A stretch of 64,000 nucleotides of DNA from Methylophilus sp. 42 (GCF_000384155.1 NZ_KB913031.1:1426001-1490000); one strand, 5' to 3'; positions 27,199 through 36,590 are shown, counted from the first letter of the stretch. The notes: generated from the sequence alone by a model not told the origin. A program made the numbers and translations.

Positions 27199-27780
27199 AT
27201 GAGATTGTTTAAACATGCATATAAGCGTGGCATAGCCACTGGATTATTAGCTTTGGCGATGGCGAGCGGTGTCGCCACCAGTGCACAGGCCGCGTCTGTT
27301 TCAGAAGGCGTCACGGTGATTCCGGGTACTTATTTATTCGATTTTGATACCGGGTCATTAACAACTGGTCCTGGTGCAGATGTGTGGTGGGAGCAAATTA
27401 CGTCAACGAGCCGCGTATTGATGTCTTATTCAACGGCTCAACTCGCTTATGTCGGCCAAGTAGGTGTTGGTGGTTTGAGTTTTAATGCATTGACGGTGAG
27501 TGATCTTGAGGCGTTGACGTATTCTTCTACAGGGATTAGCGGTGGCGATGTCGGGAATTTGCTCACGGCTAACTCAGTATTTGCGGTTAAAACGGATGCA
27601 GGTAACTATGGCAAGGTATTAGTGACTTTTCCATTTTTTCAGGCTTATCAAAACAATGGTTTGGGCGTTTATTGGGTAACCATGACGCCAACGATACCAG
27701 TCCCCGAAGCTGACACTTTTAGCATGTTGCTGGCAGGGTTTGGCCTGATGGCCTCTGTTGTTAGACGTCGCTCAGTCTGA
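27199..27780 (+). CDS. PEP-CTERM sorting-domain protein
   Basis: A 193-residue secreted protein. It has a signal peptide (ATGLLALAMASGVATSAQA) and a C-terminal PEP-CTERM signal (VPEADTFSMLLAGFGLMASV) ending in RRRSV. The mature ~140 residues are small-residue-rich and show no known domain. The sorting tail is of the same PEADT subtype as the protein at 23894-24550, so the two probably use the same exosortase encoded elsewhere. It is divergent from the RTX gene, and the three genes form a small cell-surface island. GGAGAG lies 7-8 bases before the ATG. Confidence 0.87.
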   Translation: MRLFKHAYKRGIATGLLALAMASGVATSAQAASVSEGVTVIPGTYLFDFDTGSLTTGPGADVWWEQITSTSRVLMSYSTAQLAYVGQVGVGGLSFNALTVSDLEALTYSSTGISGGDVGNLLTANSVFAVKTDAGNYGKVLVTFPFFQAYQNNGLGVYWVTMTPTIPVPEADTFSMLLAGFGLMASVVRRRSV

Positions 27781-27796
27781 TTGATCGCTGGCTATG

Positions 27797-27825
27797 AAAA
27801 GCCCCGCTTGATGCGGGGCTTTTTT
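27797..27825. terminator. Rho-independent terminator
   Basis: AAAAGCCCCGC and GCGGGGCTTTTTT form an 11-bp GC-rich stem with loop TTGAT. It lies between the convergent PEP-CTERM gene and the methyltransferase gene. Confidence 0.9.
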
Positions 27826-27842
27826 ATGCACTTAATTATTCA

Positions 27843-28556
27843 TTATGCAAGTAGCAAAAATACGGTAGGTTTTTTATGCACATCCGGCAACGCTGATTTT
27901 TTCCAGTCGGCGATGGTTTTGGTCACAATCAATTCATCTTGTGCAGTGATATTGCATGCCACGCATAGCAGCGTGAGCGGTTGCAGGTTGGCAACCAGGT
28001 CTTCCAGCACATGCTGGTTGCGGTAAGGCGTTTCGATAAACAGCTGTGTGGCCTGTTGTTTTCTGGAGTCAAACTCAATGCCTTTGATGGTTTTGATACG
28101 CTCGTTTTTATCGCTGGGCAAATAGCCTAAAAACGTAAATCGCTGGCCATTGAGGCCGCTGGCCATCAAGCTCAGTAACAAACTGCTAGGGCCGATTAAA
28201 GGCACTACACGTATGCCTTTGTGATGTGCAACCGCAGCTAATGCGGCGCCAGGGTCAGCAATGCCCGGGCAGCCAGCTTCGCTCATTAACCCTACGTCAG
28301 TGCCTTGCTGTATGGGTTGCAATAATTTAGCCAGGTCTTTGCTAGGCGTATCTTTAGTGAGCACTGACAGGTTTAATTCGCGGATAGGCACCGGATGGCC
28401 GCTGGCGGCTAGAAACTGGCGCGCAGTTTTTTCATTTTCGACAATAAAGTGGCGCAGGCTGTGCATGCGTTGCACGACTTCTGGCGGGAGCACTTGTTGC
28501 GGGGTGGTGCCTTCAGCGAGAGGGACGGGGATAAAGTATAAAGTGCCGGCAGCCAT
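27843..28556 (-). CDS. SAM-dependent methyltransferase of the tetrapyrrole-methylase/RsmI fold
   Basis: A 237-residue protein with the RsmI-like pattern: an N-terminal strand LYFIPVPLAEG, then DVGLMSEAGCPGIADPGAALAAVAH, then VVPLIGPSSLLLSLMASGLNGQRFTFLGYLP, and IETPYRNQHVLEDL. RsmI methylates the 2'-OH of C1402 in 16S rRNA. This protein is shorter than RsmI (about 285) and lacks its C-terminal extension, so it is probably a paralogue whose substrate I cannot name. Relatives of this type often lie near maf, as here. Confidence 0.8.
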   Translation of the reverse strand: MAAGTLYFIPVPLAEGTTPQQVLPPEVVQRMHSLRHFIVENEKTARQFLAASGHPVPIRELNLSVLTKDTPSKDLAKLLQPIQQGTDVGLMSEAGCPGIADPGAALAAVAHHKGIRVVPLIGPSSLLLSLMASGLNGQRFTFLGYLPSDKNERIKTIKGIEFDSRKQQATQLFIETPYRNQHVLEDLVANLQPLTLLCVACNITAQDELIVTKTIADWKKSALPDVHKKPTVFLLLA

Positions 28557-28604
28557 AATATGATCGATAGATTTTTAAAAGCCGGATTATCCCATGCAGG
28601 GCAT

Positions 28605-28636
28605 AAAAAAAGCATTCTTTTGCAAGAATGCTTTTT
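28605..28636. terminator. Rho-independent terminator
   Basis: AAAAAGCATTCTT and AAGAATGCTTTTT form a 13-bp stem with a TTGC loop. It lies downstream of the DUF4139 gene and just upstream of the methyltransferase on the minus strand, so the two genes are likely separate transcription units. Confidence 0.85.
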
Positions 28637-28661
28637 CTGAGACTGCTTGGATGGCGAGAGA

Positions 28662-30101
28662 TTAATACTTCACTTGTACACGATATTTAAGCGTCACATC
28701 ACCTTCAGCAGGCACATTGACTTGCCAGGTGGCTTGATGCGCGCTGGTTTTCTTATGTGCTTGTGATTCATTGAGGATTTTCCAGTCGCCATTGATCGGC
28801 TCTTGCACCGTCACTGTCACGGCTTCTTTTTTAGCGTTATGCAGGGTGATGGCATAAGCGCTTTCATAAAGTTGCGTCTGGTTTGGTTTGCTCAGGTTTT
28901 TAAAGTCGGTTTGCACGCGGTCGGCGGTGACATCAAACGCGTTGCCGAGTTTAAGGCGTACGGTATCGTTTTTCGGCGTATGGTCGATCTGGTCTTCACC
29001 GACAAATTGTGCGGTGCCATCATTATCTTTTTTATACACGCGCATGGTGCCTTTGGGTAAAGGCAGGCCTAGCTTGCTGCTTTCCTTATTTTCAAACTCG
29101 ACAAACACTTGCACTTTTTGTTTTTTCTCAACGTCGCGGTACTGGCCTTGATAGTAATAATCGGCGCCCGTTAATACCAGCTCTTTACGTGCAGGAATAC
29201 GCTGGGCAGAAAGCAGGGCGACTTGTTTGGTCTGGTTCTCGCCTATGGTCGTCGTGCGAGGTAGCGTATACAGGTGATATTCAAGCAGCCCTTGCTCGCT
29301 GGGCATGGCTGCATCAGCCACCATGGCTTCAGAACGCATCATCATGGTTTTGGGGCGGATGGTTTCGCGCACACGGTTAACGTCACCTGCCACCAGTTGC
29401 ACTTTGGCATTAGGGTAAGCTGTGCCGCTGGTATTGGTGAGTGTGACCCAGCCGGAGAGGTCAATGGCATCTTCTTTGCTGCTCAGCTCGGCGACGTAGT
29501 CGGCCTTCCATTGCAGGCCGCCGGTGAGGTAGCTTAATTCGAGGTTGCTTTGTTCTGCGCCCTTGTATTGCACCTGCGTGGTCAGGGTTGGCCGGTCTTT
29601 GAGTAGGCCTGGCACGTTAGGGTAAACGATGCGGCCAGGGATGCCAGTTTCAATGCGGTTGCCGATTTTGAGCACGACACCATCTTGTGCGGATAACACG
29701 GTTGCGGTTTCTTGGGTCTCGGCACCTGTGCTTGGATTAGTGCGGATAATCGTGACTTGCTGGCCTACGTGTTTCTCCAGCAGTTTTTGTGGGGTGAGCA
29801 GGTCAAAGTCAAAGTTCTGCTCCAGCACTTGCAGGCTGGTATTGGGTAACAGGCTACGCAACAAGGCCGTTTCGGGTTTGATTTGCGCACTGACATCACG
29901 GAATGACAAGGCAGATAAGCCATTATTCAAACTGAGTTTACGGTTATCTTTCACTAGCGCCAGGTCTTCGTTGTAGATGGTCACCGCGACGCTGGTCTGG
30001 TCTGATTGCGGACTGGTCGTCGTCATTTCTGCTTGTGCTAATGAACTACTGCACAATGAAACACTACCCAGGGAAAATAACAGCAGGGAGCTGAATCGCA
30101 T
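28662..30101 (-). CDS. DUF4139 domain-containing exported protein
   Basis: A 479-residue protein with a signal peptide (MRFSSLLLFSLGSVSLCSSS, cleavage near LAQA) and an extended beta-rich body with features of the DUF4139 family: VTIYNEDLALVKDNRKLSL at the N-terminus, LSYLTGGLQWKADYVAEL in the middle, and ITLHNAKKEAVTVTVQEPI near the end. There are no transmembrane helices after the signal, so it should be periplasmic or outer-membrane associated. Function is unknown for this family. It is flanked by terminator-like or long intergenic sequence and probably stands alone. Confidence 0.82.
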   Translation of the reverse strand: MRFSSLLLFSLGSVSLCSSSLAQAEMTTTSPQSDQTSVAVTIYNEDLALVKDNRKLSLNNGLSALSFRDVSAQIKPETALLRSLLPNTSLQVLEQNFDFDLLTPQKLLEKHVGQQVTIIRTNPSTGAETQETATVLSAQDGVVLKIGNRIETGIPGRIVYPNVPGLLKDRPTLTTQVQYKGAEQSNLELSYLTGGLQWKADYVAELSSKEDAIDLSGWVTLTNTSGTAYPNAKVQLVAGDVNRVRETIRPKTMMMRSEAMVADAAMPSEQGLLEYHLYTLPRTTTIGENQTKQVALLSAQRIPARKELVLTGADYYYQGQYRDVEKKQKVQVFVEFENKESSKLGLPLPKGTMRVYKKDNDGTAQFVGEDQIDHTPKNDTVRLKLGNAFDVTADRVQTDFKNLSKPNQTQLYESAYAITLHNAKKEAVTVTVQEPINGDWKILNESQAHKKTSAHQATWQVNVPAEGDVTLKYRVQVKY

Positions 30102-30210
30102 GAATATCCTCTCGTTTTTTGTATGTAAGCGTATACGCTTGAGACTGCCTTAACGCAACAGCCGTTCAAAAGTTAACACACGATTTTATTCGGCGCCAGA
30201 GGTAACGGGG

Positions 30211-30807
30211 TTAAATCCTGGAGGTGGATAAGACATCAACGCCAGCTTGTTGCAGCATATTGACCAGTGCGATCACTGGCAGGCCAATCAGCGCATTGGG
30301 GTCGTCACCGCGCATATAGTCTAGCAGCGCGATGCCCATGCCCTCAGACTTCGCGCTGCCTGCGCAGTCGTAGGGTTGCTCCAGCCGCAAGTAGGTTTCA
30401 ATTTGCAGGGCCGTTAATGCTTTGAATTTAACAAAGTAGGGCACACTAGTCGATTGCATGTACTGGCTGCCGCTATCGTATAAACACAGCGCACTATGAA
30501 AAATCACTTCTTTGCCGCTAAGCATGGTCAGTTGTTTGACCGCAATCTCGTGATTGCCAGGCTTGCCTATCTGCAAGCCATCGACTGTCGCCACCTGGTC
30601 GCAGCCAATAATCAGCGCATGAGGCTGGCTCTCGGCTACTTTGCGTGCCTTGCTCTCGGCCAGGCGTAACGAGGTGTGCTCAGGGCTTTCGCCATCAAGC
30701 GGGGTTTCATCAATTTCGGGCGAGATGCACTCAAACGGGATATGCAGCTTTTGCAGCACTTCGCGGCGGTAACGAGAAGAAGAGGCGAGAATGATAGATT
30801 TTGTCAT
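30211..30807 (-). CDS. maf: Maf-family nucleotide pyrophosphatase (YceF-like)
   Basis: House-cleaning pyrophosphatase that hydrolyses non-canonical nucleoside triphosphates (198 residues from ATG 30807). The signature SIILASSSRYRREVL opens the protein; the catalytic Asp lies in ALIIGCDQVATVDG, and GDDPNALIGLPVIALVNML is typical of the C-terminus. The pattern fits the YceF (7-methyl-GTP) branch better than YhdE. The frame is open four codons further upstream (TTG 30819), but the family begins at the chosen Met. It lies downstream of pycB past a terminator. Confidence 0.9.
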   Translation of the reverse strand: MTKSIILASSSRYRREVLQKLHIPFECISPEIDETPLDGESPEHTSLRLAESKARKVAESQPHALIIGCDQVATVDGLQIGKPGNHEIAVKQLTMLSGKEVIFHSALCLYDSGSQYMQSTSVPYFVKFKALTALQIETYLRLEQPYDCAGSAKSEGMGIALLDYMRGDDPNALIGLPVIALVNMLQQAGVDVLSTSRI

Positions 30808-30817
30808 GGCTAAAAGC

Positions 30818-30848
30818 AAAAATCCCTGAATTGCTTCAGGGATTTTTG
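30818..30848. terminator. Rho-independent terminator after pycB
   Basis: CAAAAATCCCTGAA and TTCAGGGATTTTTG form a 14-bp stem with a TTGC loop and a T-run on the minus strand. It ends pycB transcription 10 bases after its stop and overlaps the leader of maf. Confidence 0.85.
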
Positions 30849-30857
30849 TGCACTGGA

Positions 30858-32711
30858 TTATTCCGGTTGAATTTCAATCAGTGTTTCATCCGGGGTGACG
30901 CTGTCACCTTTGGCGACATGGATCGCAACCACAGTGCCTGATTTGCTGGCCTGGATTTCGTTTTCCATTTTCATCGCCTCAATCACCAGCACGCCATCAC
31001 CTGCGTTGACCTTGTCGCCGACATTGACTTTGACCGTAACAATGGTGCCTGGCATGGCGGTGGTGACGCAACCTGGGTGGCTAGGGCGTGGACGACCGCT
31101 GGCCGCCACAGACGCTTTTTTCTTGCCGCCAGCAGAGCCATTATTCGCACCACCACTGACTTCCATTTCGCTCAGCGTTTCTACAAACACCTCTTCCGAA
31201 ATGCCATCGACTTTAACGTAGTAAGGCTTGCGCTCTTCACCAGCGTGGCCACTACCGGTCAGTTTGATATGGTAGGTTTCACCGTGCAGTGTGATGTTAA
31301 ATTCGTTAGGCGCGTAGCGTGCAGCAGCGGTTTGCTGAGTCACGGCGTCTTTGCTCAGTAGCGGTTCTGGTGTCAATGAACCGGCATTGCGTTCTTGCAA
31401 GAAGGTCTGGCCAATATCCGGGAACATGGCGTAGGTCAGTACATCTTGCTCATTGTTGGCGAAACGCTCAGCTTCAGATTGCAGTCTTGCCAGTTCTGGT
31501 TGCAGCAAGTCTGCCGGACGGCAAGTGATGACTTCTGCATCGCCTACCGCTTGTTTGCGTACCTCTGCATTCACAGCAGCAGGTGCTTTACCATATTGGC
31601 CCAACAGGTAGTTTTTCACTTCGTTGGTGATGGACTTGTAACGGCCACCGGTCAATACGTTCAACACAGCCTGTGTACCCACGATTTGTGAGGTAGGAGT
31701 GACTAATGGAGGGTAGCCCAGGTCCTGGCGTACACGTGGAATCTCAGCCAGCACTTCATCCATACGGTTGAGCGCGCCTTGTTCTTTCAACTGGTTAGAC
31801 AGGTTGGAGATCATGCCACCTGGTACCTGGTTGACCAAGACGCGGGTATCCACGCCAGTAAATTCGCTTTCGAACTGCCAGTATTTTTTGCGTACTTCTT
31901 TAAAGTAAGCGGTGATTTCCTGCAGTTTACCCAAATCGAGGCCGGTGTCGTACTCCGTACCTTTTAATGCGGCCACCAGGCTCTCAGTGGTCGGATGGCT
32001 GGCACCTTCAGAGAAGGATGAGTTACAGGTATCAATAATATCCACGCCGTTTTCAACGCTCTTCAGCATCACCATGCTGGCCAAACCAGAGGTGGCGTGG
32101 CTATGCATGTGAACCGGTACGCTGACAGCGGCTTTCAATGCTTTGACCAGATCGCCCGCCAGGGTTGGCGTCAGCAAACCTGCCATGTCTTTGACACCAA
32201 TACTGTCACAACCCAGGCCCTCAAGCTCTTTGGCCATATTCACGAAATAATCGATGTCATGCACCGGGCTGGTAGTGAATGACAGGGTGCCAATCGCGTG
32301 TTTCTTAACGTTTTTAACGGCTTCAATCGCTGTTTTCAGGTTACGGATGTCGTTCATCGCATCAAAAATGCGGAACACATCGACACCAGTGTCAGCCGCC
32401 TGTTTGACGAAAGCGTGCACGACATCGTCAGAGTAGTGACGGTAGCCCAGCAAGTTCTGGCCACGCAACAGCATGTTGATAGGTGTATTAGGCAATGCTT
32501 TACGCAGACTGCGCAAGCGCTCCCATGGATCTTCTTTCAGAAAGCGCACGCAGGCGTCAAAGGTGGCACCGCCCCAGGCTTCCAAGGACCAGAAACCAAT
32601 CTCATCCAGTTTGCTGGCAATCGGCAGCATATCTTCGGTACGCATGCGCGTCGCGATCAGGGATTGGTGTCCATCTCTTAAAACGAGTTCGGTGACATGT
32701 ATTTTGCTCAT
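30858..32711 (-). CDS. pycB: Pyruvate carboxylase subunit B (oxaloacetate decarboxylase alpha-like)
   Basis: Carboxyltransferase plus biotin carrier of a two-subunit pyruvate carboxylase (617 residues). The N-terminal TIM-barrel starts ELVLRDGHQSLIATRMRTED and contains FRIFDAMNDIRNLKTAIEA, MAGLLTPTLAGDLVKAL and the metal-binding HMHSHATSGLA. The C-terminus is a biotinyl domain with the acceptor lysine in VIEAMKMENEI. The same fold occurs in sodium-pumping oxaloacetate decarboxylase, but pairing with a biotin carboxylase gene 39 bases upstream and the absence of membrane subunits favour anaplerotic pyruvate carboxylase. Confidence 0.9.
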   Translation of the reverse strand: MSKIHVTELVLRDGHQSLIATRMRTEDMLPIASKLDEIGFWSLEAWGGATFDACVRFLKEDPWERLRSLRKALPNTPINMLLRGQNLLGYRHYSDDVVHAFVKQAADTGVDVFRIFDAMNDIRNLKTAIEAVKNVKKHAIGTLSFTTSPVHDIDYFVNMAKELEGLGCDSIGVKDMAGLLTPTLAGDLVKALKAAVSVPVHMHSHATSGLASMVMLKSVENGVDIIDTCNSSFSEGASHPTTESLVAALKGTEYDTGLDLGKLQEITAYFKEVRKKYWQFESEFTGVDTRVLVNQVPGGMISNLSNQLKEQGALNRMDEVLAEIPRVRQDLGYPPLVTPTSQIVGTQAVLNVLTGGRYKSITNEVKNYLLGQYGKAPAAVNAEVRKQAVGDAEVITCRPADLLQPELARLQSEAERFANNEQDVLTYAMFPDIGQTFLQERNAGSLTPEPLLSKDAVTQQTAAARYAPNEFNITLHGETYHIKLTGSGHAGEERKPYYVKVDGISEEVFVETLSEMEVSGGANNGSAGGKKKASVAASGRPRPSHPGCVTTAMPGTIVTVKVNVGDKVNAGDGVLVIEAMKMENEIQASKSGTVVAIHVAKGDSVTPDETLIEIQPE

Positions 32712-32750
32712 AATCTTGTCGATCTAAATTAATATCTGCAATACGGTTAA

Positions 32751-34169
32751 TCAAATGCCTTCGTGGGCAGCAATCGCGGCAGCAATCGCTGCGGCCATCA
32801 ACTCTTTCGGTAATCCGACATCATATTCAGTCAGCTCGGGATGTTGTTCCACAAAGCTGGTGTTGAAATCGGCAGCCCGGAAATCCGGGTGTAGCATGAT
32901 TTGCTGGTAGTAAGGAATCGTCGTTTTGACCCCATACACCACCATGTCGTTCAGCGCACGGCGACCGCGCTCAATCACACCTTCCCAATCCAAAGCCCAA
33001 ACCGTCAGTTTGGCGCACATGGAGTCGTAGTAGGGCGGAATGACATAGCCGCTGTAAATCGCCGCATCCATACGCACACCGGGGCCGCCGGGTGCATAAT
33101 AGCGCGTGATCTTGCCAAAGCTGGGCAGAAAATCTTTTTGTGGATCTTCGGCATTGATACGGTATTCCATGGCAAAACCACGGAAAGCAATTTCGCTTTG
33201 CTTGTACTGCAGTGGCAAGCCGGCAGCGACACGAATCTGTTGTTGTACGATATCGACACCGGTAATGGTTTCAGTCACGGTATGTTCCACCTGCAAGCGG
33301 GTGTTCATTTCCATGAAGTAGAAATTGTTGTCTGAATCGAGCAGGAACTCGACCGTCCCGGCATTTTCATAACCGACGGCTTTCGCGGCCTTGACGCCCA
33401 GGCCGCCAATGTAATCGCGCTGGGCTTGCGACAGCTGTGGCGAGGGTGCAATTTCAATGAGTTTCTGGTTACGGCGCTGGATAGAACAGTCGCGTTCAAA
33501 CAAGTGGATGACATTGCCATGTGCATCGGCCAAAATCTGTACTTCAATATGGCGAGGATGGACAACGCATTTTTCCAGGAAGACCTCAGGTTTACCAAAG
33601 GCTTTGCTGGCTTCGGAAATCACGCGGTCATAGTTACTTAATAATTCTTTTTCGCTATCGCAACGACGAATGCCGCGGCCACCACCACCGTTGGTGGCTT
33701 TTAACATCACCGGATAGCCAATCTTTTTAGCCAGTTGCACAGCGGCATCTAGAGATTCCAGGTTGCCATCGCTGCCCGGCACGCAGGGGATACCCGCATT
33801 GATCATGGCGTTACGCGCCTGAATCTTGTCACCCATCTGGCGAATCACGTCAGCTTCAGGACCGATAAACTTAATACCGCGGCGGGCACAGACCTCAGCC
33901 AGCTCAGGATTTTCAGACAGGAAGCCATAGCCAGGATGCAAGGCGTCACAGCCTGCAGCCACAGCAATGTTCACGATGTTGTGTGCGTTCAGGTAGCCTG
34001 CCACCGGGTCAGAGCCAATATTATAGGCTTCGTCAGCTTTCTTGACATGCAAGGCATGACGGTCGGCATCCGCGTAAATGGCCACCGACTTGATGCCCAT
34101 TTCTGAACAGGCGCGCACAATACGTACCGCAATTTCACCGCGATTCGCGACTAAAATTTTCTTAAACAC
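32751..34169 (-). CDS. pycA: Pyruvate carboxylase subunit A (biotin carboxylase)
   Basis: ATP-dependent biotin carboxylase of 472 residues. It shows the N-terminal KILVANRGEIAVRIVRACSE, the ATP-grasp glycine loop KATNGGGGRGIRRC, the active-site segment FMEMNTRLQVEHTVTE, and a C-terminal B-domain end with HPDFRAADFNTSFVEQHPEL. AccC of fatty-acid synthesis is very similar, but immediate linkage to pycB argues for the pyruvate carboxylase role, which supplies oxaloacetate in methylotrophs with the RuMP cycle. It is first in the pycA-pycB operon. Confidence 0.9.
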   Translation of the reverse strand: MFKKILVANRGEIAVRIVRACSEMGIKSVAIYADADRHALHVKKADEAYNIGSDPVAGYLNAHNIVNIAVAAGCDALHPGYGFLSENPELAEVCARRGIKFIGPEADVIRQMGDKIQARNAMINAGIPCVPGSDGNLESLDAAVQLAKKIGYPVMLKATNGGGGRGIRRCDSEKELLSNYDRVISEASKAFGKPEVFLEKCVVHPRHIEVQILADAHGNVIHLFERDCSIQRRNQKLIEIAPSPQLSQAQRDYIGGLGVKAAKAVGYENAGTVEFLLDSDNNFYFMEMNTRLQVEHTVTETITGVDIVQQQIRVAAGLPLQYKQSEIAFRGFAMEYRINAEDPQKDFLPSFGKITRYYAPGGPGVRMDAAIYSGYVIPPYYDSMCAKLTVWALDWEGVIERGRRALNDMVVYGVKTTIPYYQQIMLHPDFRAADFNTSFVEQHPELTEYDVGLPKELMAAAIAAAIAAHEGI

Positions 34170-34504
34170 ACATTACCCTTAAAGCAAGAAAAAAGGACAG
34201 AGTCTTTTAGTAACTCAACCGTTTATTTAGTTAGCAACTGCTTGTATTTAAAGCGCTTTGAGTTGGTTTGGTTGTGGTTTTGCACTAACAAGGCCGCCTG
34301 AACGGATGGCCGATTATGCAAACCGGCACCATGAGTGCGCCCTTGATAAAGAGCGCCGCGTGATGCGACGTCATTATAACAACAAACCGAGGTCTTAAAA
34401 AGTAGAACGTCATTTTTGGCCGTGTCTGCTGCGTGGCTGGTCGTCAAGATCGGCCGAGTTTGCTATAGTGTCATGCTTGTTTATATTTAGAGTTTTCTTA
34501 GCTT
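34170..34504. other. Divergent intergenic region between pycA and yceD
   Basis: This 335-bp gap shows no convincing gene. On the minus strand a TATAAT hexamer (34373-34378) could be the pycA -10, giving a leader of about 200 bases; its -35 is poor (TTTTTA with a 17-base spacer). On the plus strand a better promoter for yceD is listed separately. Confidence 0.4.
34441..34469 (+). promoter_or_regulatory. Candidate promoter of yceD
   Basis: TCGTCA and TATAGT with a 17-base spacer, and a TG one base before the -10 (TGCTATAGT), the extended -10 form. The start of transcription would be about 30 bases before the yceD ATG. Confidence 0.5.
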
Positions 34505-35011
34505 ATGACGCGATTTCAGGAGCTGGCCCGGCAGCAAAAAAACAGTGAGGGTGAGTTGGCGCTGTCATCTTTGCCGCGCTTGCAAGAAGCCTTGCAAGCA
34601 TTGGGCGTCACTGATGCCGCTGAATTAGGTGCGTTGCGCGTGCATTATCAATTACAAGGGTTGCCGTCGCGCTTTTTTAGTGAGACTGCCTTGCCTATGC
34701 TGTCCTTAGCGGTGCAGGCGGCGTTACCGTTGGTTTGCCAGCGTTGTTTTGCCCCGTTGCCGCAAGTGCTTGACTTGCAGTTTGAATTTGCATTGTGCGA
34801 TGAGCCGCCGGAAGCGCTGCTTGAAGATGAGCACGTAGACTGGCTGGAAGAGGGGGATGAAACGACCATTGAGTCATTGGTTGAAGATGAGTTGTTGATG
34901 GCCTTGCCAATTGCGGTGATGCATGAAGAAGCGTGCGTCAGTTTGCAGCAATCTGCCGGTGAAAAACCTAATCCGTTTGCGGCACTCAAGCAGTTAAAGC
35001 TGGATAAATGA
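34505..35011 (+). CDS. yceD: YceD family protein (DUF177)
   Basis: A 168-residue protein of the YceD/DUF177 family, almost always found just upstream of rpmF; relatives in plants and bacteria are tied to 23S rRNA accumulation. Conserved features are the metal-type CQRC cysteine pair in LPLVCQRCFAPL, the acidic VEDELLMALPIAVMHEE segment, and the C-terminal GEKPNPFAALKQLK. It starts at ATG 34505 and is followed by 189 bases that contain a strong rpmF promoter, so rpmF can be expressed both with and without yceD. Confidence 0.93.
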   Translation: MTRFQELARQQKNSEGELALSSLPRLQEALQALGVTDAAELGALRVHYQLQGLPSRFFSETALPMLSLAVQAALPLVCQRCFAPLPQVLDLQFEFALCDEPPEALLEDEHVDWLEEGDETTIESLVEDELLMALPIAVMHEEACVSLQQSAGEKPNPFAALKQLKLDK

Positions 35012-35084
35012 TCGCTGAGCGTTTTGTTTGTGCACGCTGAAAACGCAAAAAAGCAAATCAAAAGCGATATTTGCAGGATTTATT

Positions 35085-35113
35085 TGCAGTTGTCTCTGGA
35101 ATATTTTATAATT
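35085..35113 (+). promoter_or_regulatory. Strong sigma-70 promoter of rpmF
   Basis: TTGCAG and a consensus TATAAT separated by exactly 17 bases, about 88 bases before the rpmF ATG. It is likely the main promoter for rpmF and, by readthrough, for plsX and the fab genes. Confidence 0.62.
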
Positions 35114-35200
35114 GCGGATTAGGTAGCATTTTAAGTTTATTTATAACTGCCCTTTAACTTCATTCTCTGAGGTGTGGCGGTTTGATTTTGGAGTATATAA

Positions 35201-35380
35201 ATGGCAGTTCAGCAAAACAAAAAGACACCGTCCAAGCGTGGTATGCACCGTTCACACGACTTTTTGACAAACCCACCTTTGGCGATTGAGCCAACGACTG
35301 GTGAAGTACATTTGCGTCATCACGTGAGCCCTAACGGTTTTTACCGTGGCCGTAAAGTGATGCCAGCTAAAGGCGAATAA
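35201..35380 (+). CDS. rpmF: 50S ribosomal protein L32
   Basis: A 59-residue ribosomal protein. The translation begins [20 protein letters not shown], the conserved L32 N-terminus, continues [20 protein letters not shown] and ends with [22 protein letters not shown] lies 10 bases before the ATG. The yceD-rpmF-plsX-fab order is conserved across proteobacteria and links ribosome and membrane-lipid synthesis. A GC-rich hairpin follows the gene. Confidence 0.97.
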   Translation: MAVQQNKKTPSKRGMHRSHDFLTNPPLAIEPTTGEVHLRHHVSPNGFYRGRKVMPAKGE

Positions 35381-35410
35381 TCGCTGCATTAAAGCGTCAA
35401 GCTTTAAAAC

Positions 35411-35440
35411 ACGCCGCGCAGTAAAATGCGCGGCGTTTGT
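35411..35440 (+). terminator. GC-rich hairpin after rpmF (partial terminator or processing site)
   Basis: ACGCCGCGCA and TGCGCGGCGT form a perfect 10-bp stem with a GTAAAA loop, followed only by TTGTG rather than a long T-run. It may reduce rather than stop transcription into plsX. Confidence 0.6.
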
Positions 35441-35537
35441 GTATCTGGCGTAAGCCTGCACTTGCCTGCATCTGAGTAATTGAGCACTGTGTTTTAATAA
35501 CAGGTGCCGTGCATGGAAAGTAAATTTGGGAAATGAC

Positions 35538-36590
35538 ATGACAACTGGTCAACACGTGCATTCACAAGAAGTAGTGATTGCCATTGATGCCATGGGAGGA
35601 GATCACGGTCCACATGTGACTGTGCCTGCGGCAGTGCGTATTTTAAACGAAAATCCTAATCTCAATATTATTCTGGTTGGCTTGCAAGATGCGGTTGAGG
35701 CCGAATTAAAAGCATTGCATGTATCGCCTAATCCGCGTTTGCGTGTGCATCATGCCAGCGAAGTGGTGTTGATGGATGAATCGCCACAAAGCGCGATGAA
35801 AAATAAAAAAGATTCTTCCATGCGCGTGGCCATCAATATGGTCAAAACCGGCGAGGCGCAAGCCTGTGTCAGCGCAGGCAATACCGGCGCCCTCATGGCG
35901 ACAGCACGTTTTGTGCTTAAAACCTTGCCTGGTATTGACCGTCCGGCCATTGCCTCGACGTTGCCTTCTGAAAATGGCAGTACGTTTATGCTCGACCTCG
36001 GTGCCAATGCTGACTGTACCCCAGAGCACCTGTACCAGTTTGCCATTATGGGGGCGATGGTGGTGAGCTGTATCAGCAATAAACCCAATCCTACTGTCGG
36101 CCTGCTTAATATTGGCTCAGAAGATATTAAGGGCAATGAAGTGGCCAAGCAGGCGGCGGAGTTGCTGCGTGGCAGCCATTTGAACTTTTACGGCAACGTG
36201 GAAGGCGATGATATTTTCAAAGGCACAACCGATGTCGTGGTCTGCGATGGCTTTGTCGGTAATGTGGCATTAAAAACCACTGAGGGCCTGGCACACATGA
36301 TGGGCAAGTTCCTGACGCAGGAATTCAAGCGTAACTGGTTGACCAAGTTGATGGCGCTCGGCGCTTTCCCGGTATTAAAAGCGTTCAAAAAACGCCTGGA
36401 TCCGCGTCGCTATAATGGCGCCAGCTTTTTAGGCTTGCGCGGTATTGTGGTGAAAAGCCATGGTGGAGCGGACAGCGTCGGTTTTTACCATGCGATTCAT
36501 GTCGCCATGGAAGAGGCGCAGAGCGGTATTTTGAAGCGTATTCAGGCTCAGCTTGAGATTGAGCACCTGACGACTTCCGAGCAGTCCTGA
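35538..36590 (+). CDS. plsX: Phosphate acyltransferase PlsX
   Basis: Converts acyl-ACP to acyl-phosphate for phospholipid synthesis. The family start [19 protein letters not shown] is followed by [28 protein letters not shown] and [34 protein letters not shown] is near the C-terminus. I choose ATG 35538 (350 residues), with the in-frame TTG 35526 as a less likely alternative. It belongs to the rpmF-plsX-fabHDG-acpP-fabF cluster and is 48 bases before fabH. Confidence 0.96.
   Translation: MTTGQHVHSQEVVIAIDAMGGDHGPHVTVPAAVRILNENPNLNIILVGLQDAVEAELKALHVSPNPRLRVHHASEVVLMDESPQSAMKNKKDSSMRVAINMVKTGEAQACVSAGNTGALMATARFVLKTLPGIDRPAIASTLPSENGSTFMLDLGANADCTPEHLYQFAIMGAMVVSCISNKPNPTVGLLNIGSEDIKGNEVAKQAAELLRGSHLNFYGNVEGDDIFKGTTDVVVCDGFVGNVALKTTEGLAHMMGKFLTQEFKRNWLTKLMALGAFPVLKAFKKRLDPRRYNGASFLGLRGIVVKSHGGADSVGFYHAIHVAMEEAQSGILKRIQAQLEIEHLTTSEQS

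Noticed and set aside
34223-34447. A 74-codon minus-strand frame upstream of pycA.
   Set aside because: It has no ribosome site or recognisable protein features and covers the region where the pycA promoter is expected.
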